NCBI RefSeq assembly: GCF_030273445.1
Contig: NZ_CP120678.1
Coordinates: 1-64,000, forward strand
Direction of reading: 5' to 3'
Source: Selenobaculum gibii
GTDB taxonomy: Bacteria > Bacillota > Negativicutes > ICN-92133
Length of the DNA: 64,000 nucleotides
The translations under genes were made by a program, and so were the position numbers. The notes below the pieces were generated by a model. It saw only the letters and a program-made list of their open reading frames with translations. It did not search any database and had not been told where the DNA came from. Shown piece by piece: positions 55,569-64,000 of this stretch (its first letter is position 1; each line of letters starts with the position of its first letter).

Positions 55569-56225
55569 ATGATTACAGAAAGTGAATTGATTTTTCGTTT
55601 AACTTTAGCCTTATTTTTAGGCGGGCTAGTGGGCTATGAAAGACAAGCTCATCATAAATCAGCAGGCCTGAAAACGAATTCTTTAGTTTGCTTAGGTTCA
55701 TGTTTGATTATGATTTTATCGATTATGCTTTATCAGCATGTAGAAGGAAAAACAAACGCTGATCCAGCAAGGCTGGCGGCGCAAGTTGTTAGCGGTATAG
55801 GTTTTTTAGGCGCTGGTACGATTATGAAAGAGGGATTGACCGTTAAAGGGCTGACCACTGCAGCGTGTCTTTGGGTTGTTTCTGGCGTTGGGTTAGCTGT
55901 TGGCGCCGGTTATTATATAGCCGCATTTTTTACATCGGCATTAGTATTTTTCACTTTAGGGATTTTATCGCGTATAGATAAATTGTATGATAAAAATTTA
56001 GATGTTTCTGTTGAAGCGATGGATAAATCAGAATTGATTAATCAAATTGGTGTTGTACTAGAAGAATTAAAAATTGAATTTAGTGATGTAGCGATTAAAG
56101 ATCGAAATAATGGAATGATATTAGTGCAACTGGATGTACATAATTGTGATATTAAACATTCATTAAAAATAATTAGCCGACTAAAGGAAGTTGATGGCGT
56201 AGTTAACGTTACAATCAATACATAA
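55569..56225 (+). CDS. MgtC/SapB-family membrane protein
   Basis: 218 residues. Four or five helices in the first 140 residues contain LGGLVGYERQAHHKSAGLKTNSLVCLGSCL and VSGIGFLGAGTIMKEGLTVKGLTTAACLWVVSGVGLAVG, the MgtC core with the conserved R and D/N positions. A C-terminal ACT-like cytoplasmic domain (about 145-218, SRLKEVDGVVNVTINT) follows. ATG 55569 has AGGTGA upstream; it begins 21 bases after the previous gene. The family is linked to Mg2+ homeostasis and growth at low Mg2+. Confidence 0.9.
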   Translation: MITESELIFRLTLALFLGGLVGYERQAHHKSAGLKTNSLVCLGSCLIMILSIMLYQHVEGKTNADPARLAAQVVSGIGFLGAGTIMKEGLTVKGLTTAACLWVVSGVGLAVGAGYYIAAFFTSALVFFTLGILSRIDKLYDKNLDVSVEAMDKSELINQIGVVLEELKIEFSDVAIKDRNNGMILVQLDVHNCDIKHSLKIISRLKEVDGVVNVTINT

Positions 56226-56262
56226 AAAGAAACCTAAGACATTGTCTTAGGTTTCTTTTTAT
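56224..56262. terminator. Terminator between mgtC-like gene and fruA
   Basis: 17-bp perfect stem (56224-56240 with 56244-56260), 3-base loop, and A/T runs at both ends. It lies between convergent genes. Confidence 0.93.
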
Positions 56263-56281
56263 ATAAATAAGGAAGGGAGAA

Positions 56282-58153
56282 TTATTCAATTGGTTTCTTT
56301 AAGAGTGCTAAAATTATCATGCCGACAATTGCTCCGGCGGCAAGGGCAATTAAATAGTTCAATGGGCTGCCGATTACTGGGACAACAAAAAGACCACCGT
56401 GAGGGGCGCGAAGTGTACAGCCAAATAGCATGGATAATCCGCCTGCAACGCCTGCCCCGATAGCGCAAGCTGGAATTACTCTTGTTGGATCAGCGGCGGC
56501 AAATGGAATAGCACCTTCTGTGATAAAGGAAAATCCCATGATATAGTTGGTAAGACCAGATTTACGATCTTTTTCACTAAACCGATTTTTAAAGAATGTG
56601 CTGCAAAGCGCAATTGCGAGTGGAGGAACCATTCCGCCAGCCATTACAGCCGCCATAATATCAAACTGTCCGCTAGCAAGTGATGCAGTTCCAAAGACAT
56701 ACGAGGCTTTATTGATTGGACCGCCCATATCAATTGCCATCATAGCACCAAGAATAACACCTAAGAAAACTTTACTGCCAGATCCCATGGTATTTAGCGT
56801 ATTTGTCATCCAAGTATTAATCACGGATACAGGTGGATTGATGAGAAAGGTAATGATAGCACCGATTAGCAATACTCCAAGAACAGGATAGAGAAGTACA
56901 GGTTTGATGCCTTCTAAAGCTGGAGGCAGAGACCTAAATAGTTTCTTTAAGCCTAATACTAAATAACCAGCGATGAATCCAGCAAGCAGTGCGCCTAAAA
57001 ATCCTGATCCACCGCTATTGGCAAGCATACCGCCGACAAATCCGGCTGCAAGTCCTGGACGATCGGCAATACTCATTGCAATATATCCAGCTAAGACTGG
57101 AAGCATAAAGCCGAAAGCTGTCCCGCCAACATTTTTTAAAAATGCGGCAAATGGAGTATTGGAACCAAAGTTGGCCGGATTAATGGTATAGTCATCAAAT
57201 AAGAAGGCAAGGGCAATTAAAATTCCTCCGCCGATGACAAATGGCAGCATATGTGAAACACCGTTCATCAAATGTTTGTAGATTTGGCGCCCTAAACTTT
57301 CTGCTTTTTCATTCTCTGGTTGAAGTGTTTGTTCAGTAGCGTGAAAAACAGGTACATTTCCCGAAGTTGCTTTTTCTAGCAGATCTTTTGCTTTGTGTAT
57401 ACCATCAGCAACTTTTGTTTGAATTAGAGGCTTACCGTTAAATCGAGCCATTTCTACTTTTTTATCAGCGGCAACAATGATGCAACTTGCCTGCTTAATA
57501 TCTTCGGGGGTAAGTGAATTCTTTATTCCACCAGAACCATTTGTTTCTACTTTAATGCGTATACCCATTTCTTTAGCTTTCATTTCAAGGCTTTCTGCTG
57601 CCATAAAAGTATGAGCAATTCCGGTTGGACAGGCAGTGACTGCAAGGACATCATAGCCAGTAGATACTTCTTTCGCCGGTGCTTCTTCAGTAAATTTTTC
57701 GGTTTCTGCTTTGTTTATTAATTGTAAAAATTCCTCTGTTGATTTTGTATCAAGAAGTGATTGGCGAAAGTCGTTGTCCATAAGTAATGTGGCTAGACGG
57801 CTTAGAACTTCTACATGTAGATCATTTGCTGTATCAGGGGCTGCAATCATAAAGAAGAGATAGGCGGGTTGACCGTCAAGAGAGTTATAATCTACGCCAG
57901 ACTTAACCACCATTGCGGCAAGAGCAGCTTTTTTTACCGCACCAGATTTTGCATGAGGAATGGCGATTCCTTCGCCAATACCGGTAGTTCCAGTTTTTTC
58001 GCGTTCCAATACAGCAGTTTTATACACCTCTGTATCTAATAAAACGCCTGCTCTGTCCATTAGATTTACCAAAGTGTCAATCGCTTCGCTTTTCGAAGTG
58101 ATTTGTACATCTAAAGCGATTGCTTTTGGGGTTAATAAATCAATAATCCCCAT
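56282..58153 (-). CDS. fruA: PTS fructose transporter subunit IIABC
   Basis: 623 residues, imports and phosphorylates fructose to fructose 1-phosphate. Domain order A-B-C: EIIA (1-150) with active-site His67 in GEGIAIPHAKS; EIIB (about 165-265) with phospho-Cys175 in VTACPTGIAHTF; membrane EIIC (about 290-620) with MLPFVIGGGILIA, GGMLANSGGSGFLG, GGPINKASYVFG and the C-terminal APHGGLFVVP. It is last in the fruR-fruK-fruA operon on the minus strand, 113 bases after fruK. Confidence 0.95.
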   Translation of the reverse strand: MGIIDLLTPKAIALDVQITSKSEAIDTLVNLMDRAGVLLDTEVYKTAVLEREKTGTTGIGEGIAIPHAKSGAVKKAALAAMVVKSGVDYNSLDGQPAYLFFMIAAPDTANDLHVEVLSRLATLLMDNDFRQSLLDTKSTEEFLQLINKAETEKFTEEAPAKEVSTGYDVLAVTACPTGIAHTFMAAESLEMKAKEMGIRIKVETNGSGGIKNSLTPEDIKQASCIIVAADKKVEMARFNGKPLIQTKVADGIHKAKDLLEKATSGNVPVFHATEQTLQPENEKAESLGRQIYKHLMNGVSHMLPFVIGGGILIALAFLFDDYTINPANFGSNTPFAAFLKNVGGTAFGFMLPVLAGYIAMSIADRPGLAAGFVGGMLANSGGSGFLGALLAGFIAGYLVLGLKKLFRSLPPALEGIKPVLLYPVLGVLLIGAIITFLINPPVSVINTWMTNTLNTMGSGSKVFLGVILGAMMAIDMGGPINKASYVFGTASLASGQFDIMAAVMAGGMVPPLAIALCSTFFKNRFSEKDRKSGLTNYIMGFSFITEGAIPFAAADPTRVIPACAIGAGVAGGLSMLFGCTLRAPHGGLFVVPVIGSPLNYLIALAAGAIVGMIILALLKKPIE

Positions 58154-58266
58154 AATTTTCCCTCCTAATCATTTATTTAGGGGCTGTTTTAGTGGACGTT
58201 AAAACGCCTTCTGAAACGCCCTTGTTATTAAATGTCCTTATTTCATGGTAAATGTAATGTTCAACA

Positions 58267-59169
58267 TTATAATTGTTGCAATAATTTCATTACTTCCTCT
58301 TTTGTTGCCAACGCTTCCGAGAATGCACTTGCACTTCCAGTTGCTACGCCTATTTTAAATGCTTTTTCAATGTTGTTTGTCGTTAATAGACCAGCTAAGA
58401 ACCCAGCGACCATTGAATCACCGGCACCAACAGAATTTTTTACAATACCTTTAGGAACGGGACTTTTATAGATTTTGCCGTCAGAAGTAATCAAGATAGC
58501 CCCATCTCCTGCCATAGAGACCAGTACATTTTGGGCACCTTTCGCTTGTAACTTTTTTGCACAGGAGATAATTTCTTCATCAGTTGTTAATATTGTGTTA
58601 AAAATTTCACCGAGTTCATGATGATTAGGTTTAATTAAAAATGGTTTGTATTTTAAGACATTTAATAATAAATTACATGTGGCATCTACGACGATTTTTA
58701 TTGATTTATCTGCAAGATGTTCCATGATTTTTTCGTAGATGTCGCTTGGCAATGTGCTTGGAATGCTGCCGGCTAAGACTAATACATCCTCATGATGAAT
58801 TTGATTAAGTTTGTCGAAAAAAGCTTTTAGTGAAGTTTTATCGATTTCAGGGCCTTGCCCATTAATCTCACTTTCTACGTCAGCTTTTAATTTTACATTG
58901 ATACGGGATAATCCATCAGATAGATGAATGAAATCGGTTTTACAGCCGAAGGACTTTACTTGGCGTTCAATTTCGTCTCCAGTAAAGCCAGCAATAAAGC
59001 CCAACGTTATGCTATCTACGCCAAGGTTATGCAGTACGATGGATACGTTGATGCCTTTTCCTCCACCGAAAATACGCTCGTGTTTTGTTCGATTGACCGC
59101 TCCAGCGGTAAATGTATCCAGTTGGACGATATAATCTAGGGAGGGATTAAACGTTGCCGTGTAAATCAT
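58267..59169 (-). CDS. fruK: 1-phosphofructokinase
   Basis: This PfkB-family kinase of 300 residues converts fructose 1-phosphate to the 1,6-bisphosphate. Motifs are IYTATFNPSLDYIVQLD at the start, RIFGGGKGINVSIVLHNLGV (PfkB signature 1, about 35-55) and VKNSVGAGDSMVAGFLAGLL (signature 2 with catalytic Asp, about 245-265). ATG 59169 has GAGGTGG upstream and overlaps the end of fruR by 23 bases, so translation is coupled. Confidence 0.95.
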   Translation of the reverse strand: MIYTATFNPSLDYIVQLDTFTAGAVNRTKHERIFGGGKGINVSIVLHNLGVDSITLGFIAGFTGDEIERQVKSFGCKTDFIHLSDGLSRINVKLKADVESEINGQGPEIDKTSLKAFFDKLNQIHHEDVLVLAGSIPSTLPSDIYEKIMEHLADKSIKIVVDATCNLLLNVLKYKPFLIKPNHHELGEIFNTILTTDEEIISCAKKLQAKGAQNVLVSMAGDGAILITSDGKIYKSPVPKGIVKNSVGAGDSMVAGFLAGLLTTNNIEKAFKIGVATGSASAFSEALATKEEVMKLLQQL

Positions 59170-59917
59170 GATTTTCCACCTCAATAATATTGGTATAGTC
59201 GCGATATTTTTTATCTTTTAACTTGTCAGTAATAATCGTTGCACTAGACAAGTTGGCAAAAGTAATCGGCGCAATTTTATTAAATTTTGATGCATCAGCG
59301 AGAACGTAACATTTTTCACAGCGGAGGATTGCTTCATTTTTAACTGCGCCCTCGCTGACATCTGGCGTTGTGAAGCCAGCTTTAATACTGATGCAGTTTG
59401 TACCAAAAAAACCTTTGGTAAAGTTATATTTTTTGATGTTTTCAATTGTTTCACTGCCTACGATTGCCGCAGTAGTTGTTTTTACTCGTCCACTGACGAT
59501 ATAAGTAGTATATCCTTTAAAAGCAAGTTTCATTGCATGCCCCATGCCATTTGTCACGAAAGTTGCATGATTTACGTTAATAAAGTCAATCATCCATTCT
59601 GTTGTTGTGCCAGCATCAAGATAAACAAAATCATTTGGTCCTATTAATTTGGCGGCAAGTCGGGCAATTGCAATTTTAGATTCTTTATTAAGATCATTCT
59701 TAGTTAATACATCAGCTTCATCTGTACTGTAGTTTGTGTCAATTGATGTTGCGCCACCGTATACTTTATGTAATTTGCCACGGCTATGTAAAACGGTTAA
59801 ATCTCGTCGAATTGTAGATTCCGATGTTTTAAGCAATTTTGTTAATTCAGGAACTGTAATCGCTTTTCTTTCGGCAAGTATTGCTAGGATTGTTGTATAG
59901 CGTTCTTCAGTTAACAT
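59147..59917 (-). CDS. fruR: DeoR-family repressor of the fructose operon
   Basis: 256 residues. The N-terminal DeoR helix-turn-helix reads RYTTILAILAERKAITVPELTKLLKTSESTIRRDLTVLHSRGKLHKVYGG by segments (residues 5-55). A sugar-phosphate-binding DeoRC domain follows (FVYLDAGTTTEWMIDFI, FVTNGMGHAMKLAFKG, FFGTNCISIKAGFTTPD). It is first in the operon and should sense fructose 1-phosphate. ATG 59917 is chosen because AAGGAAG lies 9 bases upstream. Confidence 0.92.
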   Translation of the reverse strand: MLTEERYTTILAILAERKAITVPELTKLLKTSESTIRRDLTVLHSRGKLHKVYGGATSIDTNYSTDEADVLTKNDLNKESKIAIARLAAKLIGPNDFVYLDAGTTTEWMIDFINVNHATFVTNGMGHAMKLAFKGYTTYIVSGRVKTTTAAIVGSETIENIKKYNFTKGFFGTNCISIKAGFTTPDVSEGAVKNEAILRCEKCYVLADASKFNKIAPITFANLSSATIITDKLKDKKYRDYTNIIEVENHDLHGNV

Positions 59918-59943
59918 TTTCATCACTTCCTTTTGTTAGTATT

Positions 59944-60010
59944 ATTTTACAATCAAAAATAACCAAAGTCAATCAAAAATAACTAAACTCGATCAAGATT
60001 AATTATATTG
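59944..60010 (-). promoter_or_regulatory. fru operon promoter with three 20-bp operator repeats
   Basis: Minus-strand promoter: TTGACT (59972-59967), 17 bases, TAAAAT (59949-59944). Tandem 20-bp repeats cover it: AATCAAAAATAACCAAAGTC (59951-59970), AATCAAAAATAACTAAACTC (59971-59990) and a weaker GATCAAGATTAATTATATTG (59991-60010). They sit between -10 and upstream of -35, the right place for DeoR-type repression. Confidence 0.75.
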
Positions 60011-60174
60011 TTGCCAACTTAAGAAATATTATATAGGTTAATTTATCCCAAAAGTTGTTAAAGTATTTGTTCTATACCTATCATTACCATAGGCATTAGG
60101 TAAAGGCTTTTGTTATAATACGGTATGACTGAGAAGTCATAAATTTTAGAGAGTGAAATGGAAGGATGAACGAT

Positions 60175-61305
60175 ATGAATTTCACCAAGGTAAAACGATT
60201 TATGCCTATCATTATAGGTGTCGTTTTATTGGGTGCGTTTATCGGGTATCGAATTATTGATAATATTGCAGAAAATAAAATTAGAGCAAAAAATTTAGCA
60301 GAGAGTAATATAACATCGGTACAGACGGAGCCTGTAGGAAGACGAGATATCACGCCACAGATGATTTTTTCCGCAGGGCTTGAGCCTGTTTGGAGCGCAG
60401 ATATCTCAGCAAAGGTAGATGGAAGAATTGAAACGATGTATGTAAATGAAGGTGATCTTGTTAAGGCAGGCACCGTAGTTGCAACATTAGATGGCGGAGA
60501 TTTGGCGGGGCAGGTGATGCAGGCAGAAGGAAATCTTCTTGCTGCCGAGTCCAATTTTGAACAGGCCCAACTTGACTACAATCGTTATAGTGAACTGGCG
60601 AACGCTGGTGCGATTTCGATGCAGGTATTAGATAATGCACGTACGAAGCGCGATGCGGCATATGGGCAAGTACAAAATGCCAAAGGCTCTTTAGGGCTCG
60701 TAAAAGAAAAAGAAAAAAATTTAAATATTATTGTACCGCGTGATGGTGTTGTTACAAAACGCCATTTACAGGCTGGTGCGTTTGTTCGTAGTGGCACGCC
60801 GTTAATTACTGTAGCAGATACTGAAACTTTGCTTGCAAAAACGACTATCGGAGAATCTCAAGCTGCAGGATTAAAAGTTGGAACATCAGTAGAAGTGCAA
60901 ATTGACGCATTAGGTGGAAAAGCTGTAAATGGAATGATTACCATGATTTCTCCAGTTGCACAATTGCCAGCACGTACTTTTACGGCAGATGTTACGATTG
61001 ATAACAGTGAAGGAATTTTAAAAGGTGGAATGTTTGCTAAAGTTGAAATTCCTGTTGCGACCAAAGGTCAGGTTTTAGCTGTTCCAGAAAATTCAATTGT
61101 TTTACGTGAAGATCAGCCAAGTGTGTTTGTCATTGCTGAAGATGGTAGAGCTAATCAGCGCTTAATTCAAGTTGGTGGTACAGGTGGAGGATATGCAGAG
61201 GTTATTGAAGGATTAAATGAAGGGGAACAAGTGGTAACGGGTGGTCAGCATAAATTGCGTGATGGGATGAAAGTTTTGGTAGGAGCAGGCGGTGACGCAC
61301 AGTGA
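60175..61305 (+). CDS. RND efflux periplasmic adaptor (membrane fusion protein)
   Basis: 376 residues with an N-terminal membrane anchor (FMPIIIGVVLLGAFIGYRII). A lipoyl-like hairpin (SAKVDGRIETMYVNEGDLVKAGTVVATLDGGDL by segments) follows, then a coiled coil with LAAESNFEQAQLDYNRYSEL, the second lipoyl half VPRDGVVTKRHLQAGAFVRSGTPL, and a beta-barrel and membrane-proximal domain ending EGEQVVTGGQHKLRDGMKV. ATG 60175 has GGAAGG upstream. Its stop overlaps the pump start (GTGA). The host is diderm, so the adaptor should reach to an outer-membrane channel not seen here. Confidence 0.93.
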   Translation: MNFTKVKRFMPIIIGVVLLGAFIGYRIIDNIAENKIRAKNLAESNITSVQTEPVGRRDITPQMIFSAGLEPVWSADISAKVDGRIETMYVNEGDLVKAGTVVATLDGGDLAGQVMQAEGNLLAAESNFEQAQLDYNRYSELANAGAISMQVLDNARTKRDAAYGQVQNAKGSLGLVKEKEKNLNIIVPRDGVVTKRHLQAGAFVRSGTPLITVADTETLLAKTTIGESQAAGLKVGTSVEVQIDALGGKAVNGMITMISPVAQLPARTFTADVTIDNSEGILKGGMFAKVEIPVATKGQVLAVPENSIVLREDQPSVFVIAEDGRANQRLIQVGGTGGGYAEVIEGLNEGEQVVTGGQHKLRDGMKVLVGAGGDAQ

Positions 61306-64000
61306 ATATCATTTCTACACTCATAAAACGCCCAGTTTTTACACTGATGCTGGTATTGGTATTAGTCGTATTTGGTCTGCAAGCATTTCCGAAGCTTGGC
61401 GTTGATTTAAATCCGGATGTTGATTTACCGGTAGTGAGTATAACTGCAACGATGACAGGTGCTTCTCCACAGGAGATTGAGACGCTCTTAACAAAGCCAA
61501 TTGAAGATGCGGTGAGCTCTTTATCGGGAATTAAAACCTTATCATCGACTTCTCGTGAAGGTAGATCGCAGACAACGATTGAATTTGAGTATGGAACGGA
61601 TTCAAAATTAGCTGCGAATGAGGTGCGTGAAAAAGTTGCGGCAGCCCGTAAAAAACTACCGGATGATATTGATGAGCCGATTGTGCAGCGTTTTGATTTA
61701 TCTGCACAGGCAATTGGGATCTATAGTTTAACTTCAGATAAACGAAGTGTTGGGGAAATTAGAAAAATCGCCAATGACATTATCAAAGATGAACTTCAAC
61801 GTTTAGATGGAGTGGCAGAAGTCAATGTATATGGTGCTTCTGAGCGTGAAATACACATTGAAATTGATGCGAATAAGTTATCTGAATACAATTTGTCTAT
61901 TGGACAAATCATGAATGCAGTAAATAATCAGAATATCAATGCCCCGGGTGGTAGTGTAACAGAGAACGGGCGTAAGGTTTCCGTTCGTGCGATTGGTAAA
62001 TATAAATCCATTGAAGATATCAAAAATTTAGTTGTAGCAAATATAGATGGAAAAATGATTCGTCTCTATGATGTCGCTGAGGTAAAAGATGGTTGGGCAG
62101 AGGAAACCGTATCTGCCGATATCAATGCTTCCGCTGGAGTACTAATTGCTGTACAAAAACAATCGGGAACGAATACAGTGGCGGTTGCTGATAAAGTAAA
62201 GGCAAGAATGCAGGATATGCAAAAGGTATTGCCAGAGGATATAAAAATTAATATTGCAAAAGATGGATCGACTTTTATTAAAGACAGTGTAAGTGACGTC
62301 ATGATGTCCTTGGTTTTAGGGAGTATATTAGCAGTCTTGATTACCTATCTGTTTTTACAAAATGGACGTGCAACGCTCATTGGTGCATTAACAATTCCTA
62401 CTTCATTGATTGCAACTTTTTTCTTGATGCAGATAATGGATTTTACGCTGAATACGATGTCCTTGATGGCACTTAGCTTGGCGGTTGGGATTGTTATCGA
62501 TGATGCAATTGTTGTCGTCGAAAATATTTATCGGCATATGGAGGAAGGAAAGTCTGCCTTTGCTGCAGCACGTGATGCAACGAATCAATTGAGCATGGCA
62601 ATTATTGCGACTACATTAACGTTGCTCGCAGTCTTTGTACCCGTTGGGAGTATGAATGGTATCGTTGGACAATTTTTTAAGCAGTTTGGTCTTACGGTAT
62701 CTTTTGCTGTGGTCTTTTCTACGTTTGTTGCCTTTACACTAACGCCTATGCTAGCGGCATATTTTTTAAAGCCTACATTGATAGATTCCAACGAGAAAAA
62801 ATGGTGGCAAAAGTGGGTAGACAAAACATTAGCAGCGTTTGAAAAACAATATATAAAATGGCAAAACGCTTATAGCAGCATTATTGCTTGGGTGTTGGAT
62901 CAACCCAAAAAAGTATTAGTTATTGCGTTGTTATCCTTGCTTATTAATCCGCTACTCTTACCGTTTTTAGGTAAGGAGTTTCAACCATCTTATGATTCCG
63001 GAGAATTTACGATTGCATTAACGGCTCCAGCGGGAACTTCTCTGGAAAAAATGAAAGAGTTAATTTATCCGATTGAAGAAACAATAGAGCGTTTGCCAGA
63101 GAAAGAAATTTCTTATGCGATTATTGGGCAAAATGGAACGAATAAAGCATCTGTCGGTGTTAAGTTAGTATCATCTAATAAACGAGATCGCTCAATGAAT
63201 GAGATTATGGATGAACTTAGAACTGAGTTTGCTGGAAATGGCAATTTAAAAGTCATTGTTCAGACATCCCAAGGTATGGGAGGAGACTCTAGACCTGTAC
63301 AGTTAGCTTTGCAAGGTGATGATTTGGATCAGCTTACAAATTATGCACAAACTTTGGTAGAGCAGATTTCTGCTTTGCCAGGCAGTGCTGATGTGGATAT
63401 GTCCATTGACCAATCCGCGCCGGAAATTCAAGTGCGATTAGATGCGCTTCGCATGAAAGACGTAGGCTTAGATACTGCGCAAGTATCTTCTACTTTACAG
63501 ATGGCATTCATCGGAGTATCAACGCCGAATCAGTACAATGCAGGTGATAATGACTACGATATTCGTCTTCAGCTTTCTGAAAAGAATCGAATGAATATTC
63601 ATGATGTAGGCAATCTATTGATTGGTACAAATCAAAATACATTCATTCGTTTAGGCGATATTGCTAATATTGAATTATCTTCTGGGCCTACAGAAATTAA
63701 TCGTGAAAATCGCCAGCGTAAAATTACTGTATATGCGAATGCGATTGGTGTATCTGCTGGTGAATTGTCAAATCAGGCAGCACAGCTTGCAAAAGATCTG
63801 CATATGCCGCTTGGCTATAGTTACGGATTTGCCGGTGATGCGAAATCTATGCAAGAGACGTTTGGCGAAATGCTTACTGCACTTATCATGGGATGTGTAC
63901 TCATTTACATGATTCTTGCAGCTCAGTATGGAAGCTTTGTCCATCCATTTACGATTATGCTTTCCTTACCGTTTGCTGTCAGTGGTGCGATTGTTGGTTT
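61302..64000 (+). CDS. RND-family efflux pump, inner-membrane subunit (3' end outside window)
   Basis: The frame opens at GTG 61302 (overlapping the adaptor stop) and runs to the window edge, about 899 codons. It starts MNIISTLIKRPVFTLMLVLVLVVFGLQAFP. It shows the porter-domain entry DLPVVSITATMTGASPQEIETLLTKPIE, and the proton-relay helix LAVGIVIDDAIVVVENIYRHMEEG with the paired aspartates (about residues 395-418). A second half repeats the topology. It is the proton-driven exporter of drugs, metals or lipophilic compounds; the substrate is unknown. Confidence 0.94.
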   Translation, partial: MNIISTLIKRPVFTLMLVLVLVVFGLQAFPKLGVDLNPDVDLPVVSITATMTGASPQEIETLLTKPIEDAVSSLSGIKTLSSTSREGRSQTTIEFEYGTDSKLAANEVREKVAAARKKLPDDIDEPIVQRFDLSAQAIGIYSLTSDKRSVGEIRKIANDIIKDELQRLDGVAEVNVYGASEREIHIEIDANKLSEYNLSIGQIMNAVNNQNINAPGGSVTENGRKVSVRAIGKYKSIEDIKNLVVANIDGKMIRLYDVAEVKDGWAEETVSADINASAGVLIAVQKQSGTNTVAVADKVKARMQDMQKVLPEDIKINIAKDGSTFIKDSVSDVMMSLVLGSILAVLITYLFLQNGRATLIGALTIPTSLIATFFLMQIMDFTLNTMSLMALSLAVGIVIDDAIVVVENIYRHMEEGKSAFAAARDATNQLSMAIIATTLTLLAVFVPVGSMNGIVGQFFKQFGLTVSFAVVFSTFVAFTLTPMLAAYFLKPTLIDSNEKKWWQKWVDKTLAAFEKQYIKWQNAYSSIIAWVLDQPKKVLVIALLSLLINPLLLPFLGKEFQPSYDSGEFTIALTAPAGTSLEKMKELIYPIEETIERLPEKEISYAIIGQNGTNKASVGVKLVSSNKRDRSMNEIMDELRTEFAGNGNLKVIVQTSQGMGGDSRPVQLALQGDDLDQLTNYAQTLVEQISALPGSADVDMSIDQSAPEIQVRLDALRMKDVGLDTAQVSSTLQMAFIGVSTPNQYNAGDNDYDIRLQLSEKNRMNIHDVGNLLIGTNQNTFIRLGDIANIELSSGPTEINRENRQRKITVYANAIGVSAGELSNQAAQLAKDLHMPLGYSYGFAGDAKSMQETFGEMLTALIMGCVLIYMILAAQYGSFVHPFTIMLSLPFAVSGAIVG

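Overview
The window is low-GC DNA from a diderm Firmicute, most likely a spore-forming member of the Negativicutes. The dnaA-dnaN-yaaA-recF-dciA-remB-gyrB order is a Firmicute origin region. The same DNA encodes outer-membrane porins with cleavable signal peptides, an RND efflux system, desulfoferrodoxin (anaerobe) and a YtaF-type sporulation membrane protein. No species name can be given from the sequence alone.

Layout. 1-6590: end of dnaA, the origin (DnaA boxes and DnaA-trio element) and the replication genes through gyrB. gyrA lies about 22 kb away at 28871. 6600-10200: a decayed c-di-GMP gene, a yybP-ykoY (Mn2+) riboswitch ahead of htpX, a guanylate-kinase-like gene and a fluoride channel. 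10200-19320: a candidate structured RNA, tRNA-Pro, glpK, a BirA-controlled bioB-(membrane protein)-bioW-bioF-bioD-bioA operon, an SMR pair and a cyclophilin. 19400-27500: TSUP transporter, Ppx/GppA, YtaF, a Tat-exported phosphoesterase and three tandem porins. 28871-46321: gyrA, c-di-GMP and two-component signalling genes with several decayed relatives, three small OB-fold (BOF) secreted proteins, a Na+-decarboxylase beta subunit with a small partner, a thioesterase, desulfoferrodoxin and fbp. 46578-48482: an orphan HsdR-like helicase. 54628 to the end: a diguanylate cyclase, MgtC, fruRKA and an RND operon that runs off the edge.

The main discovery is at 48647-54262. The feoAB ferrous-iron transport operon is split by a 3,446-bp element. 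The 5' two-thirds of feoB (from 54018) stops just after a 9-bp core, ATGCACATG (52940-52948). The 3' part resumes at an identical core (49494-49502). Joining the cores restores one reading frame of 641 codons through the conserved MCMGFGCNAAG segment. Next to one core the element carries an intact large serine recombinase. A 48-codon ORF is coupled to it by a TAATG overlap and is a candidate directionality factor. The element also carries an ArsC/Spx-like gene, an Hsp20 gene with a 5' mRNA hairpin, and a short transcript containing three 53-bp repeats. This has the architecture of a programmed intervening element, like skin in sigK or the nifD element, but in an iron transporter gene.
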